Counted from the first letter of the stretch, positions 44,120-52,407 are shown. The stretch: 64,000 nt of DNA from a bacterium (GCA_024226515.1 JAAELQ010000239.1:62001-126000), one strand, 5' to 3'. Translations and numbers: made by a program. Notes: generated by a model from the letters alone, not told the origin.

Positions 44120-44354
44120 CCGGCTTTTCCGCACCTGCTGGACTTTCCTCACAGCCGGTCCCAGATTGAAGGTGTCGCGAGAGACGACGCTCTTCGACGC
44201 GATGTGTCGCGTTTGAGAAACACGCCGTGATGGTTTTTGTACTTTGGAGCTTCCTTTTTTTGGTATAGTACTACCTGACTCCGAGAGGTTGCACTAAATA
44301 AGTTGATTGTTATCAACACTTTGAGAGCGGAAAGCCGTCGCGGTGCATCGGATC

Positions 44355-44383
44355 TTGACAAACTCCGAGCGTCGCAGCATATT
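44355..44383 (+). promoter_or_regulatory. Sigma70-type promoter of the HTH-receiver gene
   Basis: Perfect TTGACA (44355-44360), 17-base spacer, CATATT (44378-44383); about 40 bases of leader before the ATG at 44430. Confidence 0.65.
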
Positions 44384-44429
44384 TTCAGTTAGCTTTGAAT
44401 AGCTTAAATAATTTAAGGTGGATCAGGCA

Positions 44430-45044
44430 ATGAGCCGCAAGACGGTCTTCACGACGTTCGAAACTGCCAAGCTCTGTCACGTTTCGCCACTGTCGATCAT
44501 CAACTGGGTCAACGCAGGTCGCCTGCCGGCGTTTCGCACGCCGGGCGGTCACCGACGCATCCGACGCGAAGACCTCATCCGCTTCATGCGCGAGAACGGC
44601 ATCCCGCTCAGCGAGGAGTTGCGCGAGGGATCCGGCAAGCCCAAGGTGCTCGTCGTCGACGACGAGGCCAGCATCCGCGACGTGCTCGCGGAGCACCTGT
44701 CCACCCGCTCGGTGTCTTACGAGGTGCTGACGGCGGCCGATGGGTTCGAGGCCGGCCGCCTCGTGGCGACCTTCCGCCCCGACGTCGTCCTGCTGGACCT
44801 GCGCATGCCGGGGCTCGACGGATTCCAGATCTGCCGAACGATCAAGGCCGACCCCGAAACGCAGCGGACGACCGTGATCGCGATGACCGGGTTCTACTCT
44901 CCCGAGACGGAGTCGCGTATTCTGGAGTGCGGAGCCATCCGCTGCTTCGCCAAGCCGGTCGAGCCGTCCGCGGTGTCCGCGTTCATCGACTCGGTGTTCG
45001 AGCAGCAGCAGGGCGGCGGCCGCCGTCGCCCGGCGCGCGCCTGA
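44430..45044 (+). CDS. MerR/excisionase-like HTH fused to a C-terminal receiver domain (copy 1)
   Basis: 204 residues; AAGGTGGA precedes the ATG, which is preferred to a GTG at 44418. Residues 6-55 form a MerR/Xis-type winged helix (FTTFETAKLCHVSPLSIINWVNAGRLPAFRTPGGHRRI), and 72-195 a receiver with D77/D78, phospho-acceptor D123 and K175. The order, DNA-binding first and receiver second, is the reverse of most response regulators. A paralogue with the same plan lies at 57409-58056. No kinase is adjacent in an obvious operon, so an orphan regulator is likely. Confidence 0.9.
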   Translation: MSRKTVFTTFETAKLCHVSPLSIINWVNAGRLPAFRTPGGHRRIRREDLIRFMRENGIPLSEELREGSGKPKVLVVDDEASIRDVLAEHLSTRSVSYEVLTAADGFEAGRLVATFRPDVVLLDLRMPGLDGFQICRTIKADPETQRTTVIAMTGFYSPETESRILECGAIRCFAKPVEPSAVSAFIDSVFEQQQGGGRRRPARA

Positions 45045-45065
45045 TCCCGTTCCGGGTCCTCGCCG

Positions 45066-46007
45066 CTACTCTTTTTCCTCTTCCTCGGGGCAGCCGAGCG
45101 AGGCGCTGAAGGCGCTCGTCGTCGAACAGAGCCGGAGCGCATCGGCGTTGACCTCGCACGACCCGGCATCCCAGTCGCAGAGTGCGTCCAGGATCTCGTC
45201 GTGGTCGAAATCCACGAGGATCAGCGACGCCAGGCCGAGCGGTTGGACGAAGTCGTCGAACTCCAGCTCCACCCGAATCCGGTCCGTGCCCATCGAGGTC
45301 ACGCGCAGCAACTGGTCCTCGCACGCGTCCCCGATACCGTCGCTGGTGCCCTTGGAGGACAAGCCCTGCGTGTTCTCCTGGTCCGGGTTGTTGATCCACA
45401 CACAGTTGTCGATCGAGTCGCGGACCCCGTCCGCGTCACTGTCCTGTCGCCCGTCGGATGACGTGCAGGCATCGCCGACCCCGTCGAGGTTCGTGTCCTG
45501 CTGGTCGGGGTTCGAGATCAGCGGGCAGTTGTCGCTGGAGTTGATGGCGAAGTCGCCGTCGAAGTCGGCGGTCGGCGGCAGATCCACGGGCCGCGCCCTG
45601 CGGAACTGCATCGTGAACTCGAGCGTCAGCCGTATCGGTTGCGGATCCGTATTGGAGTCGATGATCAGCCCGGACGTGCACGGGCCCTCGGCATTCGAGA
45701 ACTCCCGCGAGGTCTGGCGGAAGTTGCACGGAGCGCCGATCCGCATGTCGAGCGGCACCTCGGCGATGCCCTCGAGGCTCGCCTCCAGGATCGACCACTT
45801 GGCCACCTGGATCGGCGGCTCTTCGTCCTGGGCGATGCTCTGCGCGCTGACCGACGGGTCCACGACGAAGACTCGCGCCGTGCCGATCTCGGCAAAGACG
45901 TCGTCGTCCACTGTGCAGGAGACGCAGGTCAGGATGAGGATGAAGGCTAGCGCGAGGCTGCCGGCAACACGGATCCTACGCTCCGGGAAAATCCAGGTAG
46001 GTAGCAC
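45066..46007 (-). CDS. Lipoprotein with thrombospondin type 3-like repeats
   Basis: 313 residues from GTG at 46007 (a GTG at 46025 is also possible; neither has a strong ribosome binding site). Lipobox LILTCVSC. The central part has calcium-binding TSP3-type repeats (DFDGDFAINSSDNCPLISNPDQQDTNLDGVGDAC, DSDADGVRDSIDNCVWINNPDQENT...DGIGDAC) and the ends are Cys-containing. The 5' end overlaps the upstream lipoprotein gene by about 30 bases, so the two are probably expressed together. Envelope-associated; function unknown. Confidence 0.7.
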   Translation of the reverse strand: MLPTWIFPERRIRVAGSLALAFILILTCVSCTVDDDVFAEIGTARVFVVDPSVSAQSIAQDEEPPIQVAKWSILEASLEGIAEVPLDMRIGAPCNFRQTSREFSNAEGPCTSGLIIDSNTDPQPIRLTLEFTMQFRRARPVDLPPTADFDGDFAINSSDNCPLISNPDQQDTNLDGVGDACTSSDGRQDSDADGVRDSIDNCVWINNPDQENTQGLSSKGTSDGIGDACEDQLLRVTSMGTDRIRVELEFDDFVQPLGLASLILVDFDHDEILDALCDWDAGSCEVNADALRLCSTTSAFSASLGCPEEEEKE

Positions 46008-46674
46008 TGAAAATCCGCATGACACCGAGGGCGGGGGAGTTGGCTTGTGGGCAGTCGCAATCCGGGTCGGGTGGGTTGATCGACACGCAATCGCAATTCA
46101 CGTCGCATGGCCTGGTTCCTGCCACCGCGCCGATCAGCGCGGGAGCGTTGAGCTCGAGTGTGAGGACGGTGACGGCATTCGTGGATACGGTGAAGACCAC
46201 CGGCGAGGTGGCGAATAGGCTCACTGCGACCTCGGGAATGTCATACTCCTTCACGAAGTCGGAGCAATGGTCGAACTCCTCCACCGGATCGTTATCCACG
46301 AGGTTGATCTGCGCGATCACGACGCTCGTTACCTCGTACTCTCCAGGGGCAAACGGGACCGCGGCAGGTTGATCGGTGATGGGATCATTCAAATCCAGTT
46401 GGATCGCGCGTCCCAGGGTACCGAGTTCGCTCGACTCTGCGGGGTCATCGCCCGGGTTCATCAAATCCCGGACTTGCGGGTCCGTTGAACGTGTGGTGAC
46501 TTGCAAGAATTCGACGTTCGCGGTGTCGAATCGCGTCGAGTCGCCGACTACGCGTACCTCGAGCATGAACTCGCCGTTGCCGGACGAGAGCGGGTCGCTG
46601 TTGGTGCATCCCGCCGACGCGATCAACACACAGAGAACCGCGAGCAGAGCCGATTTCGCCAGATTCGATTTCAT
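45976..46674 (-). CDS. Lipoprotein of unknown function, Cys-rich C-terminus
   Basis: 232 residues; GAGGG precedes the ATG. Lipobox LIASAGC. Strand-rich body (MLEVRVVGDSTRFDTANVEFLQVTTRS, APGEYEVTSVVIAQINLVD) that resembles DUF4382-like carbohydrate-binding-type folds, and a tail with clustered cysteines (CDVNCDC, DPDCDCP). I do not recognise a firm family. It is the upstream partner of the TSP3-repeat lipoprotein. Confidence 0.6.
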   Translation of the reverse strand: MKSNLAKSALLAVLCVLIASAGCTNSDPLSSGNGEFMLEVRVVGDSTRFDTANVEFLQVTTRSTDPQVRDLMNPGDDPAESSELGTLGRAIQLDLNDPITDQPAAVPFAPGEYEVTSVVIAQINLVDNDPVEEFDHCSDFVKEYDIPEVAVSLFATSPVVFTVSTNAVTVLTLELNAPALIGAVAGTRPCDVNCDCVSINPPDPDCDCPQANSPALGVMRIFSATYLDFPGA

Positions 46675-46765
46675 CGCCTGTCCCTCGAAGGAGCCGTTGC
46701 CGCCAGCCGTGAGAATAGCCTTCCGGCGGCAAAAGAGCCGCAAGTATATGTGAATCGATGCGGTG

Positions 46766-47542
46766 TTACAACCGCGTGCCTGCCCGTCGCCCGGGGGGTG
46801 TGCGGGCCCAGACGGCGAGGCGGATCTCGGTGGCTCCGGCCCGGATCAGGGCCCTTGCCGCGGCTTCCGAGGTGGCTCCGGTCGTCATCACGTCGTCGAC
46901 GAGCAGCACGCGGGCGGGCGACGGGGCTCGCCGGGCCGTGACGGCGGCCCGGGCGGCCCGACGGCGGGCGGAGGCCCCCAGCTTCTTCGATCCCATGGGG
47001 CTCAGCAGCCGGCGTCGCAAGAGCCCCGCGTCGAGGTCCAGTTCCAGGGTGCGGGCGACGATCCGGGCCAGCTCGACCCCGGGCGAGAATCCCCGTCGCA
47101 GGCCGAGGATCGGGTGCGAGGGGACCGGGACGACGAGCGGCCGGGCGGTGTCCCACCCCGCGGAGCGCACGACGGCCGCCAGCCGCAGCCCCAAGGGGCG
47201 CAGCAGGCCGCGCACCTTCCCCAGCTTGGCCCGCAGCAGAAAACGGCGCGCACGCTCGTCGTACAGCACCGCCGCCCGCACCCCGTCGAAGGCCGGTGAG
47301 GAGAGGAGGCAGGTGGCGCAGCGGCCCAGGGCGGGGCCGAGGAGGTCGGTGCCCGGCGGCCGGGGCAGGCCGCAAGCGGGACACGGCAGGCGGATCGGAG
47401 AGAATCCGGCCCAGCAATCCGTGCACGCGCCGCACTGCTGCGGGCAGCGCAGCGCACGACCGCAGCCGAAGCAATCGGTGGGAAACAGGAAATCCAGCGC
47501 GGCGAAGCCGCCCCGGCGCGCGAATCGCGCCGCACGACCCAT
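46766..47542 (-). CDS. comF: ComF-like phosphoribosyltransferase
   Basis: 258 residues. N-terminal double zinc-ribbon (CFGCG, CPQQCGACTDC, CPACG, CATC) and a C-terminal PRTase domain with the PRPP loop VLLVDDVMTTGATSEAAA. ComF proteins are needed for DNA uptake in naturally competent bacteria and are often called amidophosphoribosyltransferase-like; they may drive single-strand DNA handling. No other competence genes are next to it. It lies 39 bases after the LapAB-like gene. Confidence 0.9.
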   Translation of the reverse strand: MGRAARFARRGGFAALDFLFPTDCFGCGRALRCPQQCGACTDCWAGFSPIRLPCPACGLPRPPGTDLLGPALGRCATCLLSSPAFDGVRAAVLYDERARRFLLRAKLGKVRGLLRPLGLRLAAVVRSAGWDTARPLVVPVPSHPILGLRRGFSPGVELARIVARTLELDLDAGLLRRRLLSPMGSKKLGASARRRAARAAVTARRAPSPARVLLVDDVMTTGATSEAAARALIRAGATEIRLAVWARTPPGRRAGTRL

Positions 47543-47581
47543 GGTGCGTTCTCCGCGGGGAGGCCGGGACCGGCCAGGCTC

Positions 47582-48946
47582 CTAGCGCGTGTAAATCGGG
47601 GCCGGTGCGATGCCGAGGTCTTCCAGCGGGATCTCCTCGCGGAAGTTGACCTCGATCACGTTCCACTCGCCGCACTCGGTGCAGCGGTGCGACCACTCCA
47701 TGGTGCTCGCCGCGCATCCCAGGCACTTGTACTCGAGCTGTACGAGGTCCATCTCCTTGATGACCTTCCGGTACTCGGACGTCGCCTCGCGATGGTTGTT
47801 GCGCCGTTCGTGAATCCGCCCCAGCAGGTAGTGCAGCGTCGGTGCGTAGGTCGCGCGTCCCTCGAGCGAGCTCAGCACCGACAGCGCGTCGTCGAGCATC
47901 TCGAGACGGAAGTACAGCTTGCCCAGGTAGAAGCGGGGCACCGTGTCCTTGACCGCCTGGCCGACGCAGCGCTTGAGGGCCTCGATGGCGGCCAGCGGCT
48001 GCTCGCGCCCGAGGTAGTGCTCCTCGAGCATGGTCAGGAAGATCGGGGAGCCGGTCCGCTCGAACCCGCGATACCAGGCCTGGACCGCCTCGGACTCTTG
48101 CCCCAGCTCTCGCAGCGATTCGCCGAGCTTGCCGTGGGCCGGGATGAACTGCTCGTCGTCCTTCAGCAGACGGCGCAGGCCGGAAACGGCCTCCTTCGTC
48201 TTGCCCTCGCCGAGCAGCCGGGAGGCGATCTCGTAGCGGATCCCCAGGCCGAACCGCTTGTCGGCCGCGTCGCGCGGGTTCTTGGGGTCCGACAGCTTGC
48301 TCACGCGCTCGTGCGCCTCGAGCGCCTGATCCCAGTTGTTCTCTTTCATGTGCAGCGAGCGCAGCTTGCGCCACGCTGCAATCGAGTTCTTGTTGATGCC
48401 GATGATCTGACCCAGCACGGTGCGGGCGCGATCCATGTCGCCCTTGGCCTCGTGGTCCTCGACCAGTGCGTAAAGCGGGCGCGTGTTGTCTCGCTTCACG
48501 TTGTGCGCTTTGCGGTGGTATTCGATCGCCTCGGCGTACTTCCCCTGCGCCCGCAGCACCTCGCCGATCTTGATCAGCGTGTTGAAGTGCCGGCTGTCCC
48601 ACTCGAGCACCTTACGCAGGTGGCCCAGGCCCTCGTCCTCGCGACCCTCCAGGATCGCCACCAGCCCGCGCGAGTACTCTTCCTCGATCTCCTCGGCCTT
48701 GCGCGCCGCCTTGCCGTGTCGCCAGCGCTCGATGGTCGAGAGCAGCTCGCGGGACAGACCGACGAACATCGGTATGGCGAGGCCCACGCCGAAGAAGGCG
48801 ATCAGCGTCAGTCCGACCGAGATCGTCCCGCCGCCCCACAGCAGGATCTGCTGCGCGAGGATCGTGTTGTTCGTTTGATAAAAGGAGACGAACGCAAGCA
48901 AGGCTGCCAGCGCCGCGATCAGAACCAGTAGCGTGCGTACCTTCAT
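47582..48946 (-). CDS. LapA-LapB-like fusion: membrane TPR protein with rubredoxin-type zinc site
   Basis: 454 residues. Two hydrophobic helices at the N-terminus (about 4-22 and 38-64) separated by a QTNNTILAQQILLWGG strand match the LapA/DUF1049 layout; a basic stretch and acidic coiled segment then lead into about nine TPRs (90-400) and a C-terminal zinc ribbon (C408, C411, C422, C425) like that of LapB/YciM. In E. coli LapA and LapB are separate proteins; LapB guides FtsH to degrade LpxC and so sets LPS synthesis. A similar role is inferred. It sits downstream of rlmH. Confidence 0.8.
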   Translation of the reverse strand: MKVRTLLVLIAALAALLAFVSFYQTNNTILAQQILLWGGGTISVGLTLIAFFGVGLAIPMFVGLSRELLSTIERWRHGKAARKAEEIEEEYSRGLVAILEGREDEGLGHLRKVLEWDSRHFNTLIKIGEVLRAQGKYAEAIEYHRKAHNVKRDNTRPLYALVEDHEAKGDMDRARTVLGQIIGINKNSIAAWRKLRSLHMKENNWDQALEAHERVSKLSDPKNPRDAADKRFGLGIRYEIASRLLGEGKTKEAVSGLRRLLKDDEQFIPAHGKLGESLRELGQESEAVQAWYRGFERTGSPIFLTMLEEHYLGREQPLAAIEALKRCVGQAVKDTVPRFYLGKLYFRLEMLDDALSVLSSLEGRATYAPTLHYLLGRIHERRNNHREATSEYRKVIKEMDLVQLEYKCLGCAASTMEWSHRCTECGEWNVIEVNFREEIPLEDLGIAPAPIYTR

Positions 48947-49009
48947 GATCGTCTCGTCCCGTAGCCAAGGTTAGTGCAGGCGCGGCAAAGGCGTCAAGAA
49001 CGAGGCTTT

Positions 49010-49474
49010 CTACTTGTGGTACGGCACGCCGCGTCGGATCGTCAGCGCGCGATAGAGCTGCTCGGCCACCAGCACGCGGACGAGCTCGTGGGGAAACGTC
49101 AGCTGCGAGAGCGACCACGAGTCCTCGGCGCGCTGCAGCAGGTCGCGATGTAGGCCCAGGGGGCCGCCGATGACGAAGGCCGCCCGGGGCGTGGCCCAGG
49201 ACTCGAGCTTCCGGGCCACCTGCTCGCTGTCCCGCTGTTTGCCGCTCGGGTGCAGCGCGACGACCCGATCCCTGGGGTCGAGGGCCTGCAGGAGATTCCC
49301 CGCCTCTCGCTGCATCACGTGGTCGTCGCTGTAACTGCGTCCGGCCTGAACCTCGGCGACGTGCGCCGTGTCGTAGCTCACGCCGAAGCGGCGAATCCGC
49401 TCGGCGTACCGGTCGTGAAGCCCGATCGCTTCGCGCTCGCGCGGCTTGCCGACGGTGAGCAGGCGGATCTTCAC
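49010..49474 (-). CDS. rlmH: 23S rRNA pseudouridine-1915 N3-methyltransferase
   Basis: 154 residues, the standard RlmH length. SPOUT fold signatures: MKIRLLTVGKPRE at the start, LDPRDRVVALHPSGKQRDSEQVA, FVIGGPLGLHRDLLQRA (SAM-binding knot) and LSQLTFPHELVRVLVAEQLYRALTI at the end. It methylates the pseudouridine at position 1915 of 23S rRNA in assembled 70S ribosomes. It lies 21 bases after nadD-rsfS, the classical order. Confidence 0.95.
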   Translation of the reverse strand: MKIRLLTVGKPREREAIGLHDRYAERIRRFGVSYDTAHVAEVQAGRSYSDDHVMQREAGNLLQALDPRDRVVALHPSGKQRDSEQVARKLESWATPRAAFVIGGPLGLHRDLLQRAEDSWSLSQLTFPHELVRVLVAEQLYRALTIRRGVPYHK

Positions 49475-49495
49475 CGGGTCCGCCGCGTGACGCCG

Positions 49496-50584
49496 TCAGC
49501 TGCCGAGGGACGGTCGGGGCGCAGCACCCTCGTCCGGCGCGTCGAGCGAAGAGACGTCGATCGACGGCGCGTCGCCCCAGAGCCGTTCGATGCGATAGAA
49601 GCTGCGCCGGTCTTCGAGAAAGACGTGGACGACGAAGTCGATGTAGTCCATCAGGACCCAATCACCGCGCTGGCGTCCTTCGACGTGCGACGGGCGCAGC
49701 TTGAACGAGGCGCGCAGGGCCTCGTCGACGGCGTCGGTGATCGCCAGGGCCTGGCGGTCGGAAGTGCCGTGGCAGATGACGAAGTAGTCGGTGACGTCGC
49801 TCAGTCCCCGGAGATCGAGCACCACGAGGTCGTGGGCCTTCCTGCCGAGCGCCGCCTCGACGCAGCGGGCGACTTCCGCGGGCAACTCGGTGGCCAGTGC
49901 GCTTCCTCCTTCTCGATACAGTTCGTTGCGCTGAATATACCGGGCGACTGTCGGCGGGACAAGCTCGTCCAGCGGCTCGCCCGCGGCCGCGCACGCGCGA
50001 GCGCGGCTGGAGGACACGTCGATCTGCGGCATCTCGATATAGACGATTCGACCGCCGCTGCCGAGATCCGGCAGCTGGTCCAGGAGCACGGCGTCGGGAT
50101 CGGCCGGCACGTAGAGTCGGTCGCGGACGACGGGGTGTAGGCGGTCGCGCACGCGATCGATCGGCGAATCGGGACGATCGACGACCGCGAGATCGAACTC
50201 CTCCACCAGGCGCTCGAACTCGTGCCACGTGTGCAGTTCGACGAGCGAGTCCATGCCCAGGACGAATACCGGTTGCGCTCGCGGGTCGAGCTCGCGCAGC
50301 CGGCGCATCGTGTCGAGGGTGAAGCAGACGCCGGGACTGGCGACCTCCAGCGTGGAGACCTCGAGTCCCGGTCGGCCTTCGACCGCGAGGCGCAGCATGG
50401 CCTCGCGGTGGTCCGCCGCGGTCAGCTCCGCCGCCGGCTTGTGCGGGGGCTTCCCGGCGGGCATCAGCACCAGGCGGGAGGCTCCCAGCCGACGCATGAC
50501 GGCTTCCGCGACGCCCAGGTGCCCGAGGTGAACGGGGTCGAAGGTGCCGCCGAGGATCGCGACCGGACCGCGCGGGTCAGTCAT
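49496..50584 (-). CDS. nadD-rsfS: Fusion of NadD and ribosome silencing factor RsfS
   Basis: 362 residues in one open frame. Residues 1-223 are nicotinate-nucleotide adenylyltransferase (GGTFDPVHLGH at 12-22, PHKP, SSSRAR near 201), making deamido-NAD. Residues 236-345 are RsfS (AHDLVVLDLRGLSDVTDYFVICHGTSDRQALAITDAV...GDWVLMDYIDFVVHVF), which binds uL14 and blocks subunit joining in starvation. A strong AAGGAGG (49911-49905) lies in the linker seven bases before a CTG codon (L230), so free RsfS may also be made. It overlaps obg by eight bases. Confidence 0.88.
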   Translation of the reverse strand: MTDPRGPVAILGGTFDPVHLGHLGVAEAVMRRLGASRLVLMPAGKPPHKPAAELTAADHREAMLRLAVEGRPGLEVSTLEVASPGVCFTLDTMRRLRELDPRAQPVFVLGMDSLVELHTWHEFERLVEEFDLAVVDRPDSPIDRVRDRLHPVVRDRLYVPADPDAVLLDQLPDLGSGGRIVYIEMPQIDVSSSRARACAAAGEPLDELVPPTVARYIQRNELYREGGSALATELPAEVARCVEAALGRKAHDLVVLDLRGLSDVTDYFVICHGTSDRQALAITDAVDEALRASFKLRPSHVEGRQRGDWVLMDYIDFVVHVFLEDRRSFYRIERLWGDAPSIDVSSLDAPDEGAAPRPSLGS

Positions 50585-51617
50585 CGTCTTCATCCTCGTC
50601 GAGCCCGGGCTCCGGTCGCTCGCCCAGCTCGTCGAGCCGCGCGCCGACCTCGTGGATCAGCCGGTCCAGCCCCTCGCCGGCCACCGACGAGATGCTGAGG
50701 AAGCCCAGGCCGTGTTCGTCCGCGTAGGCCCGCGCGGCCTCGACCGGGGCCTCGTCCTGTACCGCGTCGGACTTGGTCAGTACGAGGATCCGTGGCTTGC
50801 CCGCCAGCTGCGCTCCGTAGCTCTGCAGTTCGGCGAACAGCGACTCGATCCCCGTGACGGGATCGACCGTGGGGTCGGTCGGATCGACCAGGTGCAACAA
50901 CAGCCGGCAACGCTCGACGTGTTTGAGGAAGCGCAAGCCCAGGCCGGCGCCGCGGTGCGCCCCTTCGATCAGTCCCGGGATGTCGGCGACGACGAACGAG
51001 CGGTACTCGTCGCGCGCGACGACGCCGAGGTGCGGCTCGAGAGTCGTGAACGGGTAGTCCGCGATCTTGGGGCGGGCGCCGGAGATGCGCGAGATCAGCG
51101 TCGACTTGCCCGCGTTGGGGAATCCCACCAGGCCGACATCGGCCAGCAGCTTCAGCTCGAGCCGCAGCTTGCGTTCCGTGCCGGGCCAGCCCTTCTCGTG
51201 CCGCGTGGGTGCGCGGTTGACCGACGTCGCGAAGCGCGCGTTGCCGCGGCCGCCGTCGCCGCCGGCCGCCGCGACGAATCGCTGGCCGGCCTCGTTCAGA
51301 TCGGCGAGGAGGAGCAGCGCGTCCTCGTCCATCACGACCGTCCCGATGGGCACGGAGACCTCGAGATCGTGGCCCGAGCGGCCGGTCTTGTCGCTGCCCT
51401 GTCCGTGGCGGCCGCGCTCGGCCCGGTGCAGCTTGCGGTAGCGGAAGGGGAGCAGCGTCGACAGTCCGGGGTCGGCGACCAGGATCACCGAGCCGCCCGG
51501 CCCGCCGTCGGCGCCGTCCGGGCCGCCCTTGGGCACGTACTTCTCGCGCCGGAACGAGCAGCACCCGTCGCCCCCGTCACCTCCGCGGGCGGTGATCGTG
51601 ACCTCGTCGACGAACAT
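50577..51617 (-). CDS. obg: Obg/CgtA GTPase
   Basis: 346 residues. The glycine-rich Obg domain (VTITARGGDGGDGCCSFRREKYVPKGGPDGADGGPGGSV) is followed by a G domain with GFPNAGKST, the DIPGLIEGAHRGAGLGLRFLKHVERC switch and TKSD. It acts in 50S assembly and links to ppGpp signalling. There is no long C-terminal OCT domain; the tail is acidic (DEDEDDD). Located after rpmA, with a terminator between. Confidence 0.96.
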   Translation of the reverse strand: MFVDEVTITARGGDGGDGCCSFRREKYVPKGGPDGADGGPGGSVILVADPGLSTLLPFRYRKLHRAERGRHGQGSDKTGRSGHDLEVSVPIGTVVMDEDALLLLADLNEAGQRFVAAAGGDGGRGNARFATSVNRAPTRHEKGWPGTERKLRLELKLLADVGLVGFPNAGKSTLISRISGARPKIADYPFTTLEPHLGVVARDEYRSFVVADIPGLIEGAHRGAGLGLRFLKHVERCRLLLHLVDPTDPTVDPVTGIESLFAELQSYGAQLAGKPRILVLTKSDAVQDEAPVEAARAYADEHGLGFLSISSVAGEGLDRLIHEVGARLDELGERPEPGLDEDEDDD

Positions 51618-51639
51618 ACGCTTTCCAGCAGCCCGTTAA

Positions 51640-51678
51640 ATCAGAAAAGCCGGCACGCCGTGGGGGACGATGCCGGCT
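51640..51678 (-). terminator. Terminator or attenuator after rpmA
   Basis: On the minus strand an 8-bp stem (AGCCGGCA / TGCCGGCT) with a 15-base loop is followed by TTTTCTGATTT, between rpmA and obg; it may only partly stop transcription into obg. Confidence 0.65.
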
Positions 51679-51708
51679 CCGATGCCCGTGTTCACGGGAG
51701 GTGTGAGT

Positions 51709-51966
51709 TCAGTCGACCGGATCGACGCGGACGAATCGACCCATGCGACCGCGCGCCTCGAACTGGACGCGACCGTCGATCAGGGCGAACAACGTGTCGT
51801 CCTTGCCGCGGCCGACGTTCTTGCCGGGTTGGATCGGGGTTCCGCGCTGGCGCACCAGGATCGAGCCGCCGCTGACGATCTCGCCGGCGAAGCGCTTGCA
51901 ACCCAGCCGCTTGGATTCCGAATCCCGGCCGTTCCTCGAACTGCCGCCTGCTTTTTTATGGGCCAT
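51709..51966 (-). CDS. rpmA: 50S ribosomal protein bL27
   Basis: 85 residues: MAHKKAGGSSRNGRDSESKRLG at the start is the hallmark bL27 N-terminus that reaches the peptidyl transferase centre. It starts with MAHKKAGG directly, so no N-terminal cleavage extension of the Firmicutes type. Follows rplU by 18 bases. Confidence 0.98.
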   Translation of the reverse strand: MAHKKAGGSSRNGRDSESKRLGCKRFAGEIVSGGSILVRQRGTPIQPGKNVGRGKDDTLFALIDGRVQFEARGRMGRFVRVDPVD

Positions 51967-51984
51967 CGGTAAGCTCCCTCGTGA

Positions 51985-52299
51985 TCAGGCGTCGATCGAT
52001 TCGATCTTGACCGCAGTGAACGACTGGCGGTGACCCGCACGGCGACGGTTGGAGTTCTGTCGGCGCTTGTAGGTGAAGATCACGATCTTCTTGTCGCGTC
52101 CCTGCTTGACGATCGAGCCGCGGACCTTCGCGCCGTCGATGACGGGGGCGCCGATCGCGTTCGAATCGCCTCCACCCAGCAGCAGCACCCGGTCGAACAC
52201 GACCTCGGCGCCGACGTCGCCCGGCAGGGCGTCGATGTTGACGACCTCGCCCACCTGGACGCGATGCTGACGGCTTCCGGTCTCGATCACGGCATACAT
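51985..52299 (-). CDS. rplU: 50S ribosomal protein bL21
   Basis: 104 residues: MYAVIETGSRQHRVQVGE at the start and the basic YKRRQNSNRRRAGHRQSFTAVKIESI at the end are diagnostic. First gene of the rplU-rpmA unit, driven by a strong promoter about 30 bases upstream of the start codon. Confidence 0.98.
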   Translation of the reverse strand: MYAVIETGSRQHRVQVGEVVNIDALPGDVGAEVVFDRVLLLGGGDSNAIGAPVIDGAKVRGSIVKQGRDKKIVIFTYKRRQNSNRRRAGHRQSFTAVKIESIDA

Positions 52300-52328
52300 G
52301 TCGCAGCTCTCCCCGTGGGAAAACGGAC

Positions 52329-52357
52329 ATGATAGAGAGGCCCAAAGGACGTGTCAA
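52329..52357 (-). promoter_or_regulatory. Strong sigma70-type promoter of rplU-rpmA
   Basis: TTGACA (52357-52352), 17-base spacer, TATCAT (52334-52329) on the minus strand; a near-consensus promoter just after the mglA stop. Confidence 0.85.
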
Positions 52358-52407
52358 GCGGGGTGCGAAGGCGCCCGGAGCGGGCGATACCGGGAGAAAA
52401 CGGGGGG

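Larger units (their letters stand above)
44085..44429. other. AT-rich 345-base intergenic region
   Basis: Markedly richer in A and T than its surroundings. It contains an extended -10 like box TGGTATAGT (44261-44269), a perfect inverted repeat GTTGAT-TGTT-ATCAAC (44302-44317), a complete promoter (44355-44383) and the palindrome CTTAAA-TAA-TTTAAG (44403-44417) touching the ribosome binding site of the next gene. No credible coding frame. Confidence 0.7.
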
